From IMG/VR virus record IMGVR_UViG_3300001782_000005, positions 1 to 64,000 of that record: 64,000 nt of DNA; one strand, 5' to 3'. Positions within the stretch are counted from its first letter, which is position 1; the number at the start of each line of letters is the position of its first letter. The DNA is from a virus. A program made the translations under genes and the position numbers. The notes under the pieces were generated by a model, which made no database searches, was not told where the DNA came from, and worked only from the letters and a program-made list of their open reading frames with translations. Shown piece after piece: positions 18,421-28,360 of the stretch.

Positions 18421-21400
18421 GGTTCCTGGGTATCACATTTTCTTAATGATGCAAGTGGATGGCAGTGTTATTTTCAGTGTAGTTGGACTGGTTCTTCTTG
18501 GGTACCAAATACTGTCAACATGGGTATTAGAACCAATGTTAGTGCAGTATGGCAAATAGGTTATAGACCTGAGAAATTTAGAGTAACAGTTACTAATATT
18601 ACAGATACTCCAGTACAGTTCTCTCTTACAGATACTGGTTTTACTCCTATTGGTACAACCCCTTCGATTACTGTACCAGGAACGTATGAAGGTACTATTA
18701 GTTGGGCAGGAAATGATATATACCACCTAGACGAGATTCAGTCATCTACTGGTTTTGAAATAACAAATATAGAATTTTTCGAGGGAGCTACAACTACAAC
18801 TACAACAGTAGATCCTTGTTTGTTTCCCCCTGAGTTGATAGTTGATGGAACTGCAGCTCAGGGTAATATAGAGTTTCTAGGAGAACTTGATTGTTGGTAC
18901 TTTGATGCTACGTCAGCTAACAGATATATAATTGAGACGCATTTTGATGGCGGAATTAGTGATACAGTAATAAGTTTAAATGGGCCAGATGACCCAGACC
19001 TTTTTATAGAAGAAAATGATGACGGTGGCGTGGGGACTATGTCCAAGATTGATAGATACTTGGGCATAGGGCGCTATTATGTAAAGGTCTGGGACTATGA
19101 CAACGATGATACTGGTACGTATTTAATTGACATCCGGACTGGTGTTTGGCCAACAACAACAACTACCTCAACTACAAGTACTAGCTCAACGACGACCACA
19201 ACTACTTATCATCAATCGTATCCATATGACGATGGTTGTGGTTGCTTAGCTTCTACTCCACCAGGATTTGGAAATACTTCGGCCCCTAAACCTTGGCACT
19301 TCTATGAACCAGGTTTTGACAGACATTGGGTAGGTAATCCTCCACACTATGCATACTCTGATGATCAAGGTAGAACATGGACTGATTTTCATTTAACTGG
19401 TCCTGAAACTGCTACTGGTTGGGCCATGGTTGATCTTAGTCCAGCTAATGCTTATTTCTATATTTCAAATGCAACAGATGGAATTAATTTTGGCTGGATG
19501 GCCATAAGCAAAGCAACTGGTGCAGCTACTTTTATGGCGGCCGGTACAGCAGCAGGCACAAGAAGTTCATCTATTGTTCAAATTGCTGCTCCTGCTGGAG
19601 TTCAATTTATAACGATGGGGTTAATACCTGGGCCGGCCTTCTCACTGGGAGAGCATAATGATATATTTGGCGCTTACTGGTACGCTAGTAGGGGGACAAT
19701 AGCAGCGCCATATTCTGGTCAAACTGAGTTAATTAGACTTGATTACGATAGAGCAATGTCGTTTGCAAGAACGACTAATGGAGTATATAGCGCAATAGCC
19801 CATATTGTGAGCGATCCACCAGGAGGTCCACCCGTGTGGGGTATTGACGGCCTTACTGGAGTTCAACATATTACAGAGACTGCTGGAATGGACTTTACTG
19901 ATCCTGGTGGGTGGCCAAATAGAGTAAGCGCCTCTGTAGATCCAACTGGCAATGTTCACGTCTTTTTCAGCAAGTTTACTCCTCCTGAAGGTATATACTA
20001 TTCTCGGTGGTCATTTGTATCAGGATGGAGCACGGCGGTTAGAGTTTATGATGATACTCCAGGAAATGTCTTCTCTTTCTATAACCAGCGTTTAGCTCCT
20101 CCAGGTAATGTTGTAGGTTTTGTCACTATCGTAAGCGCCCCTTCTGGATGTCCCGATGATCCCTTCAATCCACCATATTATACCAACTATGTAGGGAGAG
20201 TAAGTACAACTGGAGGGTTTACTTGGAATGAAGGTTGGTTCTGCGGTCAATGCTGGGGTGGAGAATTAGTACCACCTTCTCTTCCTTACCCCTTAACAGC
20301 AGTAGATCAAGTGTCAAGTCTCAACCACTATGGGTGGGATACTAGATGCCCAGCATATGCATATTTAGACGGTTTAACTAGTAGATTTATACATTTTGGA
20401 GAACTTACTTATGGTATAACAACTACTACTATTACTACCACTACGTCAACTACTACTACAAGCACAATAACAACTACCACTAGTACGACAACTACTACAA
20501 CTGCACCGTGTCTAGGTTTAGAGCAAGACGAATTTAATGATACTGTAATAGATCCCAGGTGGGCACTCCAAGATGAAAGAGGAGGAACATTCTCTGAATC
20601 TGGCGGGACACTTCATGTCCATTCAGGTGCAGATGGTTGTAATGCAATAGATCCATGTACTCCAACTTATATTGCTCAATGTGAACCAGCAGGAACAGAA
20701 TTTGATGTTTGGACTAAAATTATAGTTCCTTCATTTACGGGTCAATTTCAAGAGTTTGGTCTCATGTTCAGAGTTTGGGATCAGGAAGATGTCTATGCGA
20801 AAGTTGGAGGTAGAATTTACGGCGGTAATTTATATGCGTTTGCTCTATATTCAAACGTAGGTACTATTAACGATGAAGAGATCCCAATTGTAGCATCTGA
20901 ATTTTGGGTGAGGATACGCCGTAAGTATATTCTTGGGACTCCCCATTTCTCTTATTTTTATTCACTAACTGAACCTATAGTGGAAGGCGATTGGACTCTC
21001 TTTAGTACTATTGATCTATTATTCTATAATGGTTCTAAAGGTTGGGTTGGTCACTATGCTTCATATCCTCTGCCTGCAACAACAACAACGACAACAACGA
21101 CTACTACATCTACATCCACAACAGGTACGGTTATAACCACGACTACTTATTTTGAATTTATAGGAGATTGTCCATGTGGTCAAACTGAGATGCCGCCATA
21201 TGATAGTAATTTTGGTGTCACACATAGGCTGTACAATAGTAATTGGGGACACACTTACTGGGTTGGTTATGACTCTTCTGGTAATGAAAATCCAGGAATA
21301 ATGAGGGATTACACAGACTTAGGCCAGACTTGGCTGATGGACGGTACTGATGCTAAGATTATTAGGTGGTCCTCTCTAGATCTTGGTATTACTATTACTG

Positions 21401-23019
21401 ATACTTATAGTTTTCACCTATCTTATAATAAAGCAAGGGGAGAGTTCTTTGTTAGAGATACGCTTAATAATTACTATCTCTTTCAAATTTTTATGATTGG
21501 TGAGTGTTATTTTGCTGGAACGATTATACCAGTTACTGTATTACCTGGAGGTTCAGCGGATAAATCTGATATTTGGGTTTCTCCCACTCTTAATAATTGG
21601 TTAGTTTACAAAACTTCAACTAATAGAATTTATCATGCGCCATTAGATACCGCTGATCCATTTACATATCCTCATGGTAGAATAACCAACTGGACGTTAG
21701 TTAAAGATTTTGCTAATGGTGCTAATGGAGATAATATAATTGTTCGGAGCAATACTCAACTAGTTGCTATATCTCTAAATAGTGGAATTACCGGTCGTAA
21801 AGAATATTCTTATACAAATGACATAACCACATGGTCAGCTAATGCAGATATTATACCTCAAACGCCATGGTATGACCCTTCTGATTATCCAACTTCGTGG
21901 AGATTTGTGGTTGATACTAGAGGTTATGTACATGGGTTCTTTGCTTATCAAGGTTCAGGCACTAACCCAATACCAGGATCTCAGATTTATCACACGAGAT
22001 TTACAAGTTCTAGTTGGTCAAGTCCTCAATTAATCGGTACAGTAAATATTGGTTTAGCAACTATTGATGGTTCTTTTGCTCAATTCTTACATAGGCAAGT
22101 ATGGGATCCGGAGAAATATCCTGGTTGCTTAGTTTATAGATATCATGGCGGACCTGGCGATTATCACGCAGGTTTCTGGAGTAATGATTTTGGAGATACA
22201 TGGCATTCATATGGTCCTGGTGATATTTGTTTAGATCTAGATTATAATCATACTCAATGGTATGAAACTCGTGAGAGAGAACACATTCCTCCATGTGGTA
22301 TAAATTACAGTTTTCCAGTTGGTATTGAGCATACTGAAAGAATGCCATGCCATAGTTTAGTTGAAGAGTGGTGGACTAGTACTACTTCAACAACTACTAC
22401 AACTTCTACTACTACGACTTCGGTAACTTGGTTTACTACGACAACTACCACAACGTCGACAACTACTACTATTACCACGACAACAACTACTACTACTTCA
22501 ACTACTACTACTTCTATAACTTGGTTTACTACAACAACTGCTCCTCCATCAATCGAAACGATTGATCCTAATGGAGAATATATAGATTATGATTGGTCGG
22601 CAGATCCTGGTCCTGGTCATTATACAATGGTAAATGATTATGGTTCTCCGACACAAGATAATAGTAGGGTTTATCCAACTTATTATGATGCAGGTGAAGG
22701 TTGGGAATTTGAAAACCCAACTTTGGGTACAACTATTGTTGCTATTAAAGTAAAATTAAGAATTAGAACTGACAATGCTCCAACGACTTTTAAAGTCAGA
22801 TGTAGAATATGGGATGGAGCTATACAAATAGGTTCTAATTGGGATATCGAGACTGATAGCACCGGTAATTATGCAGAGTATAGTAACACATGGTCTAGTT
22901 TAAGTTTGACTCCGGCACAACTTTCAGATTTTAGAGTTACACTAACTAATGGTCATGCAGCACCCGGAAATCATTTGGGATCAGTTTCTGCTGCACAAGC
23001 TGACTTATATTATGTTTAG
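18325..23019 (+). CDS. Modular Thr-rich fibre/adhesin 4 (1564 aa) with conserved N-terminal tag
   Basis: Residues 1-32 (begins MKIYKKVVIDIESSKILEEV, ends GPIAQMQ) form a tag shared with fibre 5, probably an assembly or anchoring segment. Next come: B-type beta-sandwich (about 33-153); PPC-like domain (about 160-272, ending YYVKVWDYDNDDTGTYLIDI); sialidase/BNR-like propeller (about 300-695, AYSDDQGRTWTDF); Thr linker; E-type concanavalin module (about 732-910); a second propeller-like region (about 945-1345, DYTDLGQTWLMDG); two Thr linkers each carrying a TWFTTTT phrase; and a C-terminal beta-sandwich (about 1412-1564). No full Asp-box series or catalytic residues can be confirmed, so binding rather than hydrolysis is the safer reading. 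AAAGGAG precedes the ATG. Confidence 0.82.
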   Translation: MKIYKKVVIDIESSKILEEVSYDYNGPIAQMQGSWVSHFLNDASGWQCYFQCSWTGSSWVPNTVNMGIRTNVSAVWQIGYRPEKFRVTVTNITDTPVQFSLTDTGFTPIGTTPSITVPGTYEGTISWAGNDIYHLDEIQSSTGFEITNIEFFEGATTTTTTVDPCLFPPELIVDGTAAQGNIEFLGELDCWYFDATSANRYIIETHFDGGISDTVISLNGPDDPDLFIEENDDGGVGTMSKIDRYLGIGRYYVKVWDYDNDDTGTYLIDIRTGVWPTTTTTSTTSTSSTTTTTTYHQSYPYDDGCGCLASTPPGFGNTSAPKPWHFYEPGFDRHWVGNPPHYAYSDDQGRTWTDFHLTGPETATGWAMVDLSPANAYFYISNATDGINFGWMAISKATGAATFMAAGTAAGTRSSSIVQIAAPAGVQFITMGLIPGPAFSLGEHNDIFGAYWYASRGTIAAPYSGQTELIRLDYDRAMSFARTTNGVYSAIAHIVSDPPGGPPVWGIDGLTGVQHITETAGMDFTDPGGWPNRVSASVDPTGNVHVFFSKFTPPEGIYYSRWSFVSGWSTAVRVYDDTPGNVFSFYNQRLAPPGNVVGFVTIVSAPSGCPDDPFNPPYYTNYVGRVSTTGGFTWNEGWFCGQCWGGELVPPSLPYPLTAVDQVSSLNHYGWDTRCPAYAYLDGLTSRFIHFGELTYGITTTTITTTTSTTTTSTITTTTSTTTTTTAPCLGLEQDEFNDTVIDPRWALQDERGGTFSESGGTLHVHSGADGCNAIDPCTPTYIAQCEPAGTEFDVWTKIIVPSFTGQFQEFGLMFRVWDQEDVYAKVGGRIYGGNLYAFALYSNVGTINDEEIPIVASEFWVRIRRKYILGTPHFSYFYSLTEPIVEGDWTLFSTIDLLFYNGSKGWVGHYASYPLPATTTTTTTTTTSTSTTGTVITTTTYFEFIGDCPCGQTEMPPYDSNFGVTHRLYNSNWGHTYWVGYDSSGNENPGIMRDYTDLGQTWLMDGTDAKIIRWSSLDLGITITDTYSFHLSYNKARGEFFVRDTLNNYYLFQIFMIGECYFAGTIIPVTVLPGGSADKSDIWVSPTLNNWLVYKTSTNRIYHAPLDTADPFTYPHGRITNWTLVKDFANGANGDNIIVRSNTQLVAISLNSGITGRKEYSYTNDITTWSANADIIPQTPWYDPSDYPTSWRFVVDTRGYVHGFFAYQGSGTNPIPGSQIYHTRFTSSSWSSPQLIGTVNIGLATIDGSFAQFLHRQVWDPEKYPGCLVYRYHGGPGDYHAGFWSNDFGDTWHSYGPGDICLDLDYNHTQWYETREREHIPPCGINYSFPVGIEHTERMPCHSLVEEWWTSTTSTTTTTSTTTTSVTWFTTTTTTTSTTTTITTTTTTTTSTTTTSITWFTTTTAPPSIETIDPNGEYIDYDWSADPGPGHYTMVNDYGSPTQDNSRVYPTYYDAGEGWEFENPTLGTTIVAIKVKLRIRTDNAPTTFKVRCRIWDGAIQIGSNWDIETDSTGNYAEYSNTWSSLSLTPAQLSDFRVTLTNGHAAPGNHLGSVSAAQADLYYV

Positions 23020-23025
23020 ACAGTT

Positions 23026-23045
23026 GGAACAAACTGATAAAGGGG
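23026..23045 (+). promoter_or_regulatory. RGAACAAA-type motif before fibre 5
   Basis: GGAACAAACTGATAAAGGGG sits in the 39-base gap between fibres 4 and 5, with the same context as the motif at 18294. Confidence 0.55.
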
Positions 23046-23058
23046 AGATAGGATCTAG

Positions 23059-26000
23059 ATGAAGATTTACGAAAAGGTAGTCATAGATATTGAATCTGGT
23101 AAAATACTGGATGAAGTGTCCTACGACTATGAAGGTCCTATCGCTCAAATGCAGACAACTACCACTACTATGACTTGCCCACCAACCACAGCAGATTGGA
23201 GCACCTGTTTTAGCGAGTATCCTCTTGGAGCTCAACCATCTGATTGGACGGAGCGCTGGTATCCCGCTAGCGTAGAATATAGAGTAGTTGATGGTTCGGC
23301 TGGTCGTATTGGTGGTCAGTCGATGCGTGAACGCATTTCAGTAGCACCATTTGAGAAATCTATTTCTTGGGATACGCCAGGATTTTTAACTGACGTTGAA
23401 GTGCTTGCTAGGGTTAAGTGTTTAAGTACGACTGGAGATCCAGCTGTTATTGTTAGAGGTTCGGGTGCAGATAGTGGTAAATATGGTTTCTATGCTAAAC
23501 TTAATGATGGATTAAATTTAGAAGTTGGCTATTGGAATAATTCTGCTTTATGGGGGATTCCTTTAGCAGATAAGAGATTCTATCATTACGTTCAGACATG
23601 GTATTGGATCAGATTTAGAGTATATGATAATACTATATTAAAAGCAAAGGTATGGGAAGATGGAGATCCGGAGCCTTCTGACTGGATGATAGAATTATCG
23701 ACTGGATCTGGTCCATCCTTCTCTGGTTGGGTAGGAGTAGGTGGAGTTGGAGCTACTGATAATTTCTATGATGTTTATGAGGTTTGGGATTTAAGTTCAC
23801 TAACGACTACTACAAGTACAACTACTACAACTACAACGAGTACAACTGGAAGCACAACAACTTCAATTACATATTTTACAACCACCACAACTATGCCTCC
23901 ATTTCCAACTACCACAACTGCTCCTCCATTTGAGTGGCTCTGTTGTGATAGATGCCTTCAAAGATCAATGCCGGGGTCAGATGGTTCATGGTCAAGTCTA
24001 AATTTTATAACTTATATTCCTCCAATACAGAGATTCTTTTACTGGTTTTATTATTCACCAGGTTTTAGAGTTCTTAAATATTCAGATGACTTTGGTTTGA
24101 CATGGACTAGTCAAGCGACAAAAGTTTCTTCTGGTCGTTTTTGTGTTGATCCCTATGGTTTGGAATTATACGTAATAGCAGGAACTACACTATGTAAAAT
24201 CCTATCTGGAAACCCTGAACTCTTTTGGCAAACTACACAGACAATACCTGCGGCTCCGGCAGGAACTCAGCATTTAATACTGACAAGACCTAGTGGCGAT
24301 CCTCTTATTGGAGGTTTTCTCATTGCTAATGCTGGAGGGGGGAATGTTACTGTTTATCAACTTGCCGATGAAAATATCTCTATAGCATGGCAATTACGTC
24401 TTAACTGGGCGCATGATCCTCTTGAGACTGTTACTAATAGTGATATTGCATGGTGTCAGACTGGAAGTGGAGGAGCAACCCTCATTATCAAAGAGGGCAA
24501 TAGATTTATGTACGCTGAGTGGGCTGGAAGTTTCTTCCAACCAGTTATACATCCAGCAGAGGTTTCAGATTCAGATTCAACATCAATTCAGAATTGGCAA
24601 GTAGTCGCAGATGACTATGGTCAAACTCACCTTTTCTGGAGAGATGAAGTTGATGGGAATTTACACTATCAAAGATATAGCGGGTCAACTTGGTTAGTAA
24701 ATAAAGTTACTATAGGTCCTATAAGTAATAAGTGGGAAGCTCAATATATAAATAGTGAGTTATTTGGAGTCTCTTATGGTATTCTATTTGCTAGGGAAGC
24801 AACGGTTGGAGGTAAAGGGTACTATATTGATACCGAATTTTCTACTGATTTTATAGAGGGGATTAATTGTTGTGATATAGACTTTAGCTTTATAGATCCA
24901 CCTCAACAACTTACTTTAAAACATAGTCATGTTGTTCCGCCGTGTGGGTATATGATTGTACGAGAGAACATATTTAGTACATCCCACGAATTTCAAATAT
25001 TTGATCCTGTTAGTCAGGAGCAGGCACTAACTACAACAAGTACAACTACGACCACAACTACTACTACAACAACTACAACTACAACTACTACAACTACTAC
25101 AACACCTCCACCTGATTTCGAAGTTGAGTTTGATTTCTTTAGATTTTGGAGTCCTGCGACTACAACCACAATAACAGTTACTACTCCTGCTACTACGACT
25201 ATTCCGCCTCTTCCAACAACTACAACTACTATACCACCATATATTCAATTTATTGTTGAGTTTGATGATTTTGAAGGAACTCCGCTAACCACTACAACTA
25301 CTACTACTACAACACTTACTACTACTACAACCACCTTTACTACCACTACGACAGCAACAACAACTACCGTAACAAGTACTGTAACGACAACTACTCCACC
25401 TCCAAGGAACTTAGAGTATAATAAAGATATAATTGGGACGATTGAAGAAGCAGATGCTGAATTTGAAGAATTGGTTAATACACCTCCAGAATCGAGAGAT
25501 GATAGAAAAGCTAAACTTGAGATATTTAGAGAGAATTGGTCTAGACTATTCAATAGCCCACCTTACCAAGTCGATCCAGATGCTGCTGAGACAATTCTAG
25601 CTGCAATAAATCCAGATTTAAAGAATGATATTGATAGCTGGTTTGATGCCGGAGATGATGCAACCCTAATTGAATATCTATTTACAGATTTACACCAGTG
25701 GATACTTGAGCATTTTGGTGCATATCCAAATCTTGGTTCAATTGCTGCGGGCATTCCATTCTTAATTAAGCAAGTTATTGATTTCTTTAAACCTTATAGA
25801 GCAAGACTCGCTTTCTTTGAATCAGCAGCAATTTTCGATGATGCTCTGTTAGATTCTATTAGACTTGACGACGCATCTTCGATGATTATTTATCAGACGG
25901 TTGTTGATACCCCAGTTGCTGATAGTATTCCATGTTGTCCATATCCAGAGACGTCTCCTTGTGATTCAACAGCTGCTCTATATTATGCAAGAGAATATTA

Positions 26001-27273
26001 TGACTGTGGTTCATATTATGATAGTGGAATTGTAGATGATTTAGACGACGTACGTCTTACAGTGCGTCAGGATGTACACGATTTCTACTCCTGCCTACCA
26101 GATGGTTCAGCAGTAATTGACTACAACTTCGATACAACAGCAACAATAACTTTGAGTACTACACTGCCTCCGGAAATTTGTCAGTGGACTGGTCAAGAAG
26201 AACAGTGGGTTGAAGAAGAAGGACAGTGGATAGATGATGAGAGTCAATGCGTCCCAATTGAGGTACTGTTAACCCAATGGATTAACAATAGTCCGCATTG
26301 GCAGACCCAGTGGGTCGATGAATCTCTCCAATGGGTAGATCAAGAATATACAACTCTGACATTACCTCCTATCCCGGATCCAACACCTCCGGATGAACCT
26401 TTCTATCTATATGGTTATATGGCAGGTGGTTGGCAAGATTTTGATGAAGAAGGTTTATTTGATTGTATGGGTAGTAAGGATATTGTTCAAATTTATATAC
26501 AAGATTCGACCGCGATAATTACCACGACTACAACAGTTACGTCAACAACCTCTACTACAAGTACAGTTACTACTACAACTACTACGACTACTACTACAAC
26601 CTCCACAACATCAACAACTACAACTACCTGCTGGGGTCCTATTGGAGACTCATTTGCTGGACCAGACTATAGTCCGCCTAATCCAGCACTTTGGACTGAC
26701 GTGACGTTTGGCGGAACTGGTAATGAAGTTAGAATTCTAAATAATAAACTCAATCTATACATGTCTGGAACTCCTAACCCGGAAGTTGACTCTGTCTTCA
26801 ATCTTGGAGTTGGAGACTTTGATGTTCAAGTCGATTATGAGATACTCCAAAGTACAATTTCAGAAGACTGGTATATAATTATGTCGGGTTGGGATCAAGC
26901 TGCTATTGGATTCTGTAATGGTACTTATGTTGGAGTAATGAGAGGTGTCTGGAGTGGAGTGCATGAATATCGCCTTTACTACTGTAGTGGCAGTTCGTTT
27001 GGATATTTAGGTGCTGTTGCTACTGCTGATATGTCAGGAAAGTTACGTTTAGCAAGAGTAGGTAGTATATGGTCGACTTATTATTGGAGTGGCGGATCTT
27101 GGGTTCTAATTGCTCAGTGGACACAAGTAACACACCCAGTAGGCAATGTGGTTTATCCATTGACGTTCCAACTTAGAAATTTAACTGGTTCTGCTCCGAT
27201 ACTTGAGATTGCGCTTGATAACTTCTGTTTAGTTAGTTATATAACCACGACAACTACAACTACACCGCCATAG
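23059..27273 (+). CDS. Modular Thr-rich fibre/adhesin 5 (1404 aa) with helical and Gln-Trp segments
   Basis: Tag at 1-32 as in fibre 4; LamG-like module (about 40-250); propeller-like region (about 293-650, KYSDDFGLTWTSQ); four Thr linkers separated by short acidic/aromatic pieces (FEVEFDFFRFW, FIVEFDDFEG); a predicted helical domain (about 786-1000, phrases FFKPYRARLAFFESA and DDALLDSIRLDDASS); a Trp/Gln-rich repeat segment (about 1040-1105, QWVEEEGQWIDDESQ and QWVDESLQWVDQ); a Thr linker; and a C-type concanavalin module (about 1193-1396). The protein ends in a poly-Thr-Pro-Pro linker with nothing after it, as if a further module had been lost. Its mixed architecture sets it apart from the purely beta-rich fibres. 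Confidence 0.82.
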   Translation: MKIYEKVVIDIESGKILDEVSYDYEGPIAQMQTTTTTMTCPPTTADWSTCFSEYPLGAQPSDWTERWYPASVEYRVVDGSAGRIGGQSMRERISVAPFEKSISWDTPGFLTDVEVLARVKCLSTTGDPAVIVRGSGADSGKYGFYAKLNDGLNLEVGYWNNSALWGIPLADKRFYHYVQTWYWIRFRVYDNTILKAKVWEDGDPEPSDWMIELSTGSGPSFSGWVGVGGVGATDNFYDVYEVWDLSSLTTTTSTTTTTTTSTTGSTTTSITYFTTTTTMPPFPTTTTAPPFEWLCCDRCLQRSMPGSDGSWSSLNFITYIPPIQRFFYWFYYSPGFRVLKYSDDFGLTWTSQATKVSSGRFCVDPYGLELYVIAGTTLCKILSGNPELFWQTTQTIPAAPAGTQHLILTRPSGDPLIGGFLIANAGGGNVTVYQLADENISIAWQLRLNWAHDPLETVTNSDIAWCQTGSGGATLIIKEGNRFMYAEWAGSFFQPVIHPAEVSDSDSTSIQNWQVVADDYGQTHLFWRDEVDGNLHYQRYSGSTWLVNKVTIGPISNKWEAQYINSELFGVSYGILFAREATVGGKGYYIDTEFSTDFIEGINCCDIDFSFIDPPQQLTLKHSHVVPPCGYMIVRENIFSTSHEFQIFDPVSQEQALTTTSTTTTTTTTTTTTTTTTTTTTTPPPDFEVEFDFFRFWSPATTTTITVTTPATTTIPPLPTTTTTIPPYIQFIVEFDDFEGTPLTTTTTTTTTLTTTTTTFTTTTTATTTTVTSTVTTTTPPPRNLEYNKDIIGTIEEADAEFEELVNTPPESRDDRKAKLEIFRENWSRLFNSPPYQVDPDAAETILAAINPDLKNDIDSWFDAGDDATLIEYLFTDLHQWILEHFGAYPNLGSIAAGIPFLIKQVIDFFKPYRARLAFFESAAIFDDALLDSIRLDDASSMIIYQTVVDTPVADSIPCCPYPETSPCDSTAALYYAREYYDCGSYYDSGIVDDLDDVRLTVRQDVHDFYSCLPDGSAVIDYNFDTTATITLSTTLPPEICQWTGQEEQWVEEEGQWIDDESQCVPIEVLLTQWINNSPHWQTQWVDESLQWVDQEYTTLTLPPIPDPTPPDEPFYLYGYMAGGWQDFDEEGLFDCMGSKDIVQIYIQDSTAIITTTTTVTSTTSTTSTVTTTTTTTTTTTSTTSTTTTTCWGPIGDSFAGPDYSPPNPALWTDVTFGGTGNEVRILNNKLNLYMSGTPNPEVDSVFNLGVGDFDVQVDYEILQSTISEDWYIIMSGWDQAAIGFCNGTYVGVMRGVWSGVHEYRLYYCSGSSFGYLGAVATADMSGKLRLARVGSIWSTYYWSGGSWVLIAQWTQVTHPVGNVVYPLTFQLRNLTGSAPILEIALDNFCLVSYITTTTTTTPP

Positions 27274-27274
27274 T

Positions 27275-27294
27275 AGAACAAATAAATAGAGTAG
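27275..27294 (+). promoter_or_regulatory. RGAACAAA-type motif after fibre 5
   Basis: AGAACAAATAAATAGAGTAG lies two bases after the fibre 5 stop and 93 bases before the next gene. Confidence 0.5.
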
Positions 27295-27315
27295 TCGCTC
27301 GTTACTTAAACTCCA

Positions 27316-27346
27316 ATCGTCTTTAAACATTGAGGGTTTAGACGAT
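27316..27346 (+). promoter_or_regulatory. Hairpin in the leader of the Cys-rich gene
   Basis: ATCGTCTTTAAAC pairs with GTTTAGACGAT (two bases bulged) about 20 bases upstream of the start codon. No U-tract follows, so it is not a terminator. It may protect the mRNA or control translation. Confidence 0.5.
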
Positions 27347-27367
27347 GCCCTGTAAAAGGAGGTAGTC

Positions 27368-28279
27368 ATGGTGTACAAAGATCGCTTCGTTGCCGTTGTC
27401 AAATGTAACGGTAAAGTCTTGAGAGAAAAAGACGATACTGTTACCCTACCATTTGGTTCAGAGTATTCCCTTCTATTGAAAAACCTTGAGTCAAGAAAAG
27501 CAGTCGTGAATGTTTCGATTGACGGTCAGGACGTAGTCGATGGATCTCTAATTCTTGATCCAAATTCGGAAGTAGAACTCGAAGGTTTTTTAAAGGGATA
27601 TCAAGTCAAGAATAAATTTAAGTTTATTCAGAAGACTGAAGAAATAACCAAACATCGTGGTGATAGAATTGATGACGGAGTTATCAGAATTGAGTACAGG
27701 TTTGAAAAGAAGATTGAAGAGGAGATAGTCTATAGGAGAAGATATAGACGGTGTTATCCACCCTATATTCCCTATTGGACGTGGACCTGTTCTAGGTGTG
27801 GTTGTTACCCTTGTTGTTGCCCTCCGTATTATTATTATGAATGTGGTTCATTTAGTAATAAGACGGATGATTCGTCTGTACAGTATACATTCACTAATTC
27901 AAATGGAGAAGTTGAAACGGGTACAATTGCACAGTCTAATGATGTTCAGGTGATGAATTGTGCTTTCTCTGATGGTCAATCAGGAACACCTAGATCGACT
28001 AGCCACTCAACGATCTTACATGAAAATTCTAAACCTGCTGAAGATGAGGGTATTACTGTTCCTGGGTCACATTCAGGTCAAAGGTTTAGTCAGGGACATT
28101 TCAGAGAACTAGAAAACAATTCTCACGTTATCACAATAAAACTAAGAGGAGTCAAATCTAATATGACTCCTGTTAAGAAACCTGTGACAACCAAAAGTAA
28201 GGTTAGTTGTCCAACTTGTGGAACCAAATCAAAGTCTAGTGCTGATTTCTGCTCTAAGTGTGGAACAGCTCTATTCTAA
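27368..28279 (+). CDS. Beta-rich protein with Cys/Tyr-rich middle and C-terminal zinc ribbon
   Basis: The first ~115 residues (KNLESRKAVVNVSIDGQDV, LILDPNSEVELEGF, HRGDRIDDGVIRIEY) belong to a beta-sandwich type I recall from many metagenomic phages, with no known function. The middle (about 120-160) is dense in Tyr, Arg, Pro and Cys, including CGCYPCCCPPYYYYEC. The C-terminus (about 279-303) is a zinc ribbon, CPTCG then CSKCG. AAAAGGAGG precedes the ATG. It lies between the fibres and the sheath and is enclosed by an inverted repeat. It is likely a virion or assembly protein, function unknown. Confidence 0.75.
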   Translation: MVYKDRFVAVVKCNGKVLREKDDTVTLPFGSEYSLLLKNLESRKAVVNVSIDGQDVVDGSLILDPNSEVELEGFLKGYQVKNKFKFIQKTEEITKHRGDRIDDGVIRIEYRFEKKIEEEIVYRRRYRRCYPPYIPYWTWTCSRCGCYPCCCPPYYYYECGSFSNKTDDSSVQYTFTNSNGEVETGTIAQSNDVQVMNCAFSDGQSGTPRSTSHSTILHENSKPAEDEGITVPGSHSGQRFSQGHFRELENNSHVITIKLRGVKSNMTPVKKPVTTKSKVSCPTCGTKSKSSADFCSKCGTALF

Positions 28280-28320
28280 TTAAACTGGTAATGAGCGACT
28301 ACTTAATTTGCATTTATATT

Positions 28321-28340
28321 AGAACAAATTAAAAACAATC
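28321..28340 (+). promoter_or_regulatory. RGAACAAA-type motif before the 28361 gene
   Basis: AGAACAAATTAAAAACAATC ends 20 bases upstream of the start codon and follows the right arm of the inverted repeat. Confidence 0.5.
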
Positions 28341-28360
28341 TCAGTAAAGAGGATTTGGAC

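Larger units (their letters stand above)
27290..28303. repeat. Inverted repeat flanking the Cys-rich gene
   Basis: AGTAGTCGCTCGTTAC (27290-27305) and GTAATGAGCGACTACT (28288-28303) are inverted copies with 15 of 16 positions matching. They enclose exactly one gene, either as ends of a small cassette or as a long-range mRNA stem. Confidence 0.7.

Noticed and set aside
783-27273. Diversity-generating retroelement acting on the fibres
   Set aside because: No reverse transcriptase, template repeat or A-biased variable region is visible in the window.
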